This document shows, in pieces, positions 11,344-13,763 of a stretch of 13,763 nt of DNA. The first letter of the stretch is position 1. Each line of letters opens with the position of its first letter. Origin of the DNA: Bdellovibrio sp. (GTDB lineage: Bacteria; Bdellovibrionota; Bdellovibrionia; Bdellovibrionales; Bdellovibrionaceae). The translations under genes were made by a program, and so were the position numbers. The stretch covers positions 3,113 to 16,875 of the forward strand of contig JAGIAF010000036.1 of assembly GCA_017745015.1 (NCBI GenBank), read 5' to 3'. The notes under the pieces are model-generated. The model had not been told where the DNA came from. It did no database searches and saw only the letters and a program-made list of their open reading frames with translations.

Positions 11344-12273
11344 TTAAGATGCTTTTTTTATTGTTCCGATGATTCCGACGAAGTCCTTCACGCCGTTTGC
11401 CTTGAGAAGCTCGGCATAGCCACGCTCTTCCGCGGAATAGCCATCCGGATCGTGGGCCTCCGATGAACTGGGATGCTCATAGTACTTTCGAGATACCGGT
11501 TGAACCTTCTCCGTAAAGAGCCATTTGTTTAAGACGATGGACCAAGACGTTTCTATTTTTGCACCGAGGTAATGCATCACCCCTTTCTCTAGGGTATTGA
11601 TTAGCCACGACTTGTCCCCCCAATGATCAAGCCACGTTCTTTGAAGATTTTGTGGAACGTGGTTGAGTGCTGAGGATAGGGTTTTAGATCCAGAAAACTC
11701 CGGGATAGCCCCAAGCCCAGATTCTTGAGCGTTTAGATTTTCAAATGTGCCAGCTGCTGTGCCTTCGCCGACGGGCGAACCTTCCGGTTTTGGATTGCCC
11801 TGCCCTGCACTGCTTTGCTTTGCATTGCCTTGCTTTGCATTGGGCCTCTTGGAGCCTGCTTGAAGCTTGCTTGGCTTTTCATCCATAGCAGGCTTGGAGC
11901 CTGCTTGAAGCTTGCTTAGATCAGAAACCTTTTTCTTTAATGCTTGTCCACCTTTAGACGCACGAGCAATGTTGGCGGCCGCTGATTTAAGTTGTTTTTC
12001 GTTACCGTGAATTTTGTATACGTCGTCACCCTCAAGAGAAATAAACCGAAACTCAATGAAGCCCTCAAACCACTCTTCAGCCACTTCCGGTGACTTTGTT
12101 TTGAGATCGGCCCAGCTTAAGACTTCCTTTTTGGTGCCCGAGACTTTCACTAACTCCTGAGAATTGGACCATAAGCAAAGGACTGCTCCGGCCACCTCAT
12201 GAACCGGCAATCGCTTTTCGTATGCCATTTTGTAAATTCGTTTCCATGCTTCTTCTTCAACGTTGACCCTCAT
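11344..12273 (-). CDS. Putative phage replication/replisome-organiser protein (309 aa)
   Basis: This is the first gene of the leftward transcript. The N-terminal about 115 residues look like a winged-helix replication domain: WKRIYKMAYEKRLPVHEVAG (10-29), ALVLW-type hydrophobic core, and VYKIHGNEKQLKSAAANIAR (85-104) ending KGGQALKKK. The pattern '...IHGN.KQ......R...KGG.A.K' is common in phage replisome organisers. Residues about 118-175 are a low-complexity linker with two copies of SKLQAGSK (120-127, 135-142) and NAKQG repeats. The C-terminal about 110 residues (HVPQNLQRTWLDHWGDKSWL, 205-224) form a separate helical domain that may bind the helicase. GAGGGG lies 9 bases before ATG 12273. 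No enzymatic motif is seen; a transcription regulator is an alternative. Confidence 0.6.
   Translation of the reverse strand: MRVNVEEEAWKRIYKMAYEKRLPVHEVAGAVLCLWSNSQELVKVSGTKKEVLSWADLKTKSPEVAEEWFEGFIEFRFISLEGDDVYKIHGNEKQLKSAAANIARASKGGQALKKKVSDLSKLQAGSKPAMDEKPSKLQAGSKRPNAKQGNAKQSSAGQGNPKPEGSPVGEGTAAGTFENLNAQESGLGAIPEFSGSKTLSSALNHVPQNLQRTWLDHWGDKSWLINTLEKGVMHYLGAKIETSWSIVLNKWLFTEKVQPVSRKYYEHPSSSEAHDPDGYSAEERGYAELLKANGVKDFVGIIGTIKKAS
11848..11918. repeat. 25-base direct repeat pair in the replication gene linker
   Basis: A 25-base unit starting CTTGGAGCCTGCTTGAAGCT and ending TGCTT occurs at 11848-11872 and 11894-11918, 46 bases apart. It encodes the duplicated SKLQAGSK. A further imperfect run of TTGCTTTGCATTG units lies just left (11811-11845), coding the NAKQG repeats. 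Iterated sequence inside a replication gene is sometimes the phage origin (as in lambda O), but here it may be only a flexible linker. Confidence 0.8.
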
Positions 12274-12562
12274 GGCCTACTACCCCTCAATGATGCAAAC
12301 AGCCGCTCGCCTTTCGAGCCGCATGATGAAAAATCTAAATTTTGATGTTACAAATGTGATGATCGGACTTGGCGAAAACCCTTTTCGCGAGCCATAGTGG
12401 TGACTTCAATAAGTACAATTTTAGAACAGTCACCTTTTCGCAAAGTGTGCCAGTTTGTCGTATATTGATTTTGACGAAACGAAGAGCTCCCCATCTAGAT
12501 CGAGGGAAAACTCTTTCAAAACAAATACTTACAAATGATTTTCCTGTTGATGATAGATATAG
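12274..12562. promoter_or_regulatory. Non-coding leader between the tRNA and the first phage gene; possible early promoter
   Basis: No convincing gene is seen in these 289 bases. On the minus strand a -10-like TAAAAT lies at 12423-12418. The motif GCGAAAAGG covers 12441-12433, and a perfect inverted repeat, GCGAAAA-3-TTTTCGC, covers 12372-12388. The shared motif is 53 bases (about five helical turns) apart, same orientation, which would suit operators around a promoter. No good -35 is visible. CCTTTTCGC also occurs once inside a gene (10429-10437), so the motif is not unique. A GCTCG/CGAGC hairpin (12305-12319) lies in the leader. ATAGTGGTGA (12394-12403) repeats the tRNA end (12559-12568). 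Confidence 0.4.
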
Positions 12563-12638
12563 TGGTGATCTCACCCCGACTCGAACGGGGATCTGCGGTT
12601 TAGGAAACCGAAGCTCTATCCTGTTGAGCTATGAGATC
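12563..12638 (-). tRNA. tRNA-Arg (anticodon CCT)
   Basis: The minus strand folds as a 76-base tRNA. The acceptor GATCTCA/TGAGATC is a perfect 7 bp; the D stem is GCTC/GAGC; the T arm CCCCG-TTCGAGT-CGGGG is perfect. The anticodon loop is TTCCTAA with CCT at 12604-12602, reading AGG codons. The anticodon stem has four pairs plus one U-C mismatch at its base. A genomic CCA is encoded (12565-12563). Its 3' end faces the phage genes, and the phage leader starts directly beyond, so it is the probable integration site. Confidence 0.93.
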
Positions 12639-12736
12639 TCTTAGCTTCATTATGACTAAACTTGACTTTATTTCTTATCAGTAACTTGGCGCGCCATTAA
12701 AACTTGGTTAGTAATTAGGCATACAAGGTTGTCAAA
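12639..12736. promoter_or_regulatory. Intergenic region between divergent tRNA and solute-binding protein genes
   Basis: The tRNA reads left and the binding-protein gene reads right, so promoters for both should lie here. For the tRNA, CATAAT on the minus strand just upstream is a -10 candidate; for the binding protein, TTGGCG and TAGTAA spaced 17 bases are a weak candidate pair. Neither is strong. The binding-protein start has AAGG 8 bases upstream. Confidence 0.3.
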
Positions 12737-13507
12737 ATGCAAAAAATGATACTGATCATGTCCCTTTTATTTGCGACTCTCGCTTATGGCAAGTCCGTCC
12801 GCATTTTAGTTGAGGATAATTGGCCCCCCTTCGCAGCGGTACAGCATGGCCGCCCCATGGGCCTCTCTATTGACCTTGTTCGCGCCGCTTTGAAATTAGA
12901 AAATACAGAGCTGGAACTGGTGCAAGTCCCCTACCTTCGCTGCCTAGCCTTAACGGAGATGGGTGGCAAAGAAGCTGGCTGCTTCAACTCCGCCAAGAAT
13001 GAAGATCTTCTGGCGAAGTACACGTTCCCCAACGAGTATCTTTTCCGCAGTCGAGGCATGATCGTTGGAAATCGGCTCTATGAAAAACAACTCAATCGTT
13101 CTGTGCGCAGCGTTCGGGACCTTGAAGGCAAAACAGTTGCCCTGCCAAGTGGATTCCCCTTTGGAAAAGAATTCGACGATAACAAAAAAATCCACAAGTA
13201 CTTCACCGCTAACGACATGACATCGTTGAAGTTGGTGGAATCAGGCCGCGTGAAATATGCCGCCATTGATGAGATGGTTTTATACTACTACCTGGAGCGC
13301 AATCCTTCATTGAAGGAAAGCATTGTCCAAGTGATCGATCTGACCAACGAACCTATTTACGTTCATCTATCTAAGACTCATCCCGATTCGGCTGTAATTA
13401 AGGAAAAGCTGGATCGCGGTCTCGCCGCCCTTAAAAACTCTCAAGAGTATGGCCGTCTTTTGCAAAAATATTTTGGCAAAGACGTGCCCGTCGAGAAATT
13501 TAAATAA
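12737..13507 (+). CDS. Secreted solute-binding protein, family 3 (amino-acid-type)
   Basis: This 256-residue protein has a signal peptide (MQKMILIMSLLFATLAYGKS, cleavage probably near residue 18) and then the bilobal family-3 fold. Marks are VRILVEDNWPPFAAVQHGRP (start of lobe 1), GLSIDLVRAALKL, and DLEGKTVALPSG (lobe-2 strand near residues 128-139). LKLVESGRVKYAAIDE (about 163-178) and the C-terminal LDRGLAALKNSQEYGRLLQK follow. The key-Arg/Asp amino-acid clamp is not obvious, so the ligand is uncertain. No permease or ATPase is adjacent, as for many orphan periplasmic binding proteins of predatory and delta-group bacteria. It meets the protease gene tail to tail with no gap. Confidence 0.86.
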   Translation: MQKMILIMSLLFATLAYGKSVRILVEDNWPPFAAVQHGRPMGLSIDLVRAALKLENTELELVQVPYLRCLALTEMGGKEAGCFNSAKNEDLLAKYTFPNEYLFRSRGMIVGNRLYEKQLNRSVRSVRDLEGKTVALPSGFPFGKEFDDNKKIHKYFTANDMTSLKLVESGRVKYAAIDEMVLYYYLERNPSLKESIVQVIDLTNEPIYVHLSKTHPDSAVIKEKLDRGLAALKNSQEYGRLLQKYFGKDVPVEKFK

Positions 13508-13763
13508 TTACTTAGCTTTGAGGGCAGCATCGACAGCTGCTTCGGCGTTGATGAATCCCGCACCGTATTGATTCTTAGGGTTCGGTCCCAATGGCGTCGC
13601 TGTTTTCATCAAAATGCTTTTGATTTGCTGAGGTTTCAACTTTTTGTTCACTGATTTCATCAAGGCAATCACACCTGTCACATGAGGTGTTGCTTGAGAT
13701 GTACCGTCCATTGTCGAGAAGTCACTCACCTGATCCATCATCGTGGCTTGCACGATTTTTGAC
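13508..13763 (-). CDS. Subtilisin-like serine protease, C-terminal fragment (cut by window edge)
   Basis: The open frame runs off the right edge; the visible 84 residues are the end of an S8 family protease. The nucleophile motif GTSQATPHVTGVIALMKSV contains the catalytic Ser, followed by LKPQQIKSILMKTATPLG and GAGFINAEAAVDAALKAK, the standard subtilase ending. The catalytic Asp and His lie beyond the window. The apparent GTG start within the window at 13753 is internal, since the frame stays open upstream (SKI before it). The stop abuts the stop of the binding-protein gene. Confidence 0.92.
   Translation of the reverse strand, partial: SKIVQATMMDQVSDFSTMDGTSQATPHVTGVIALMKSVNKKLKPQQIKSILMKTATPLGPNPKNQYGAGFINAEAAVDAALKAK

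Noticed and set aside
12335..12574. A 79-codon minus-strand frame between the tRNA and the replication gene
   Set aside because: It starts inside the tRNA gene, has no ribosome-binding site, and its translation shows no recognisable domain and an unusual Cys/Trp/Arg mix. I treat it as chance; an integrase remnant was considered but no Arg/Tyr catalytic motif is visible.
12369..12644. A 91-codon plus-strand frame running through the tRNA
   Set aside because: It covers the tRNA and has no ribosome-binding site; the sequence is better explained by the tRNA and leader.
1..13763. CRISPR array or transposon
   Set aside because: No regularly spaced repeats, no transposase and no paired terminal inverted repeats were seen; the only repeats are the 19-base pair, the 25-base pair and short hairpins.

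Overview
The window is the early, regulatory and lysis part plus the start of the packaging and head part of a tailed-phage prophage, joined on its right to ordinary bacterial chromosome. Every phage gene lies on the minus strand, from about 12273 down to 1. The boundary appears to be a tRNA-Arg(CCT) gene at 12563-12638, whose 3' end faces the phage; tRNA 3' ends are classic integration sites. Right of it are host-type genes: a secreted family-3 solute-binding protein (12737-13507, plus strand) and the C-terminal end of a subtilisin-like protease (13508-13763, minus strand). A FliA/WhiG-type sigma factor and solute-binding proteins of this type would fit a Bdellovibrio-like predatory bacterium. 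That host call is inference only; nothing seen here is diagnostic.

Layout in transcription order (right to left). (1) 12274-12562: non-coding leader with a possible early promoter and inverted repeats. (2) 11344-12273: putative replication (replisome-organiser-like) protein. (3) 10568-11308: two small DNA-binding proteins and a probable 24-residue membrane peptide. (4) A GC-rich hairpin at 10532-10561, then a LuxR/GerE-type regulator, a basic protein and small envelope or SH3-like proteins (9080-10468), closed by a UUCG-tetraloop terminator. (5) 6230-8999: a tightly overlapping run including a phage family protein, an HTH protein, a spanin-like membrane protein, a candidate 2-oxoglutarate/Fe(II) oxygenase, a cysteine-rich protein, and three tiny genes of 57, 50 and 59 codons, closed by an intrinsic terminator. 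(6) 3638-6170: zinc-ribbon protein, stand-alone Fis-type HTH protein, unknown 85-residue protein, GH25 lysozyme, FliA/WhiG-type sigma factor, and a second GerE-type HTH protein. (7) A stem-loop-rich leader (3494-3637), then terS, terL, portal and a truncated structural gene.

Many neighbouring genes overlap by 1-4 bases (ATGA, GTGA, TAATG, TAGTG), which suggests translational coupling. The most striking feature is the number of bacterial-style transcription regulators in one phage module: a sigma-28-like factor, two GerE-type HTH proteins and two stand-alone Fis-type HTH proteins. A plausible model is that the sigma factor and the GerE protein directly upstream of terS switch on the late genes. 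No integrase, repressor, capsid or tail gene is visible in this window.
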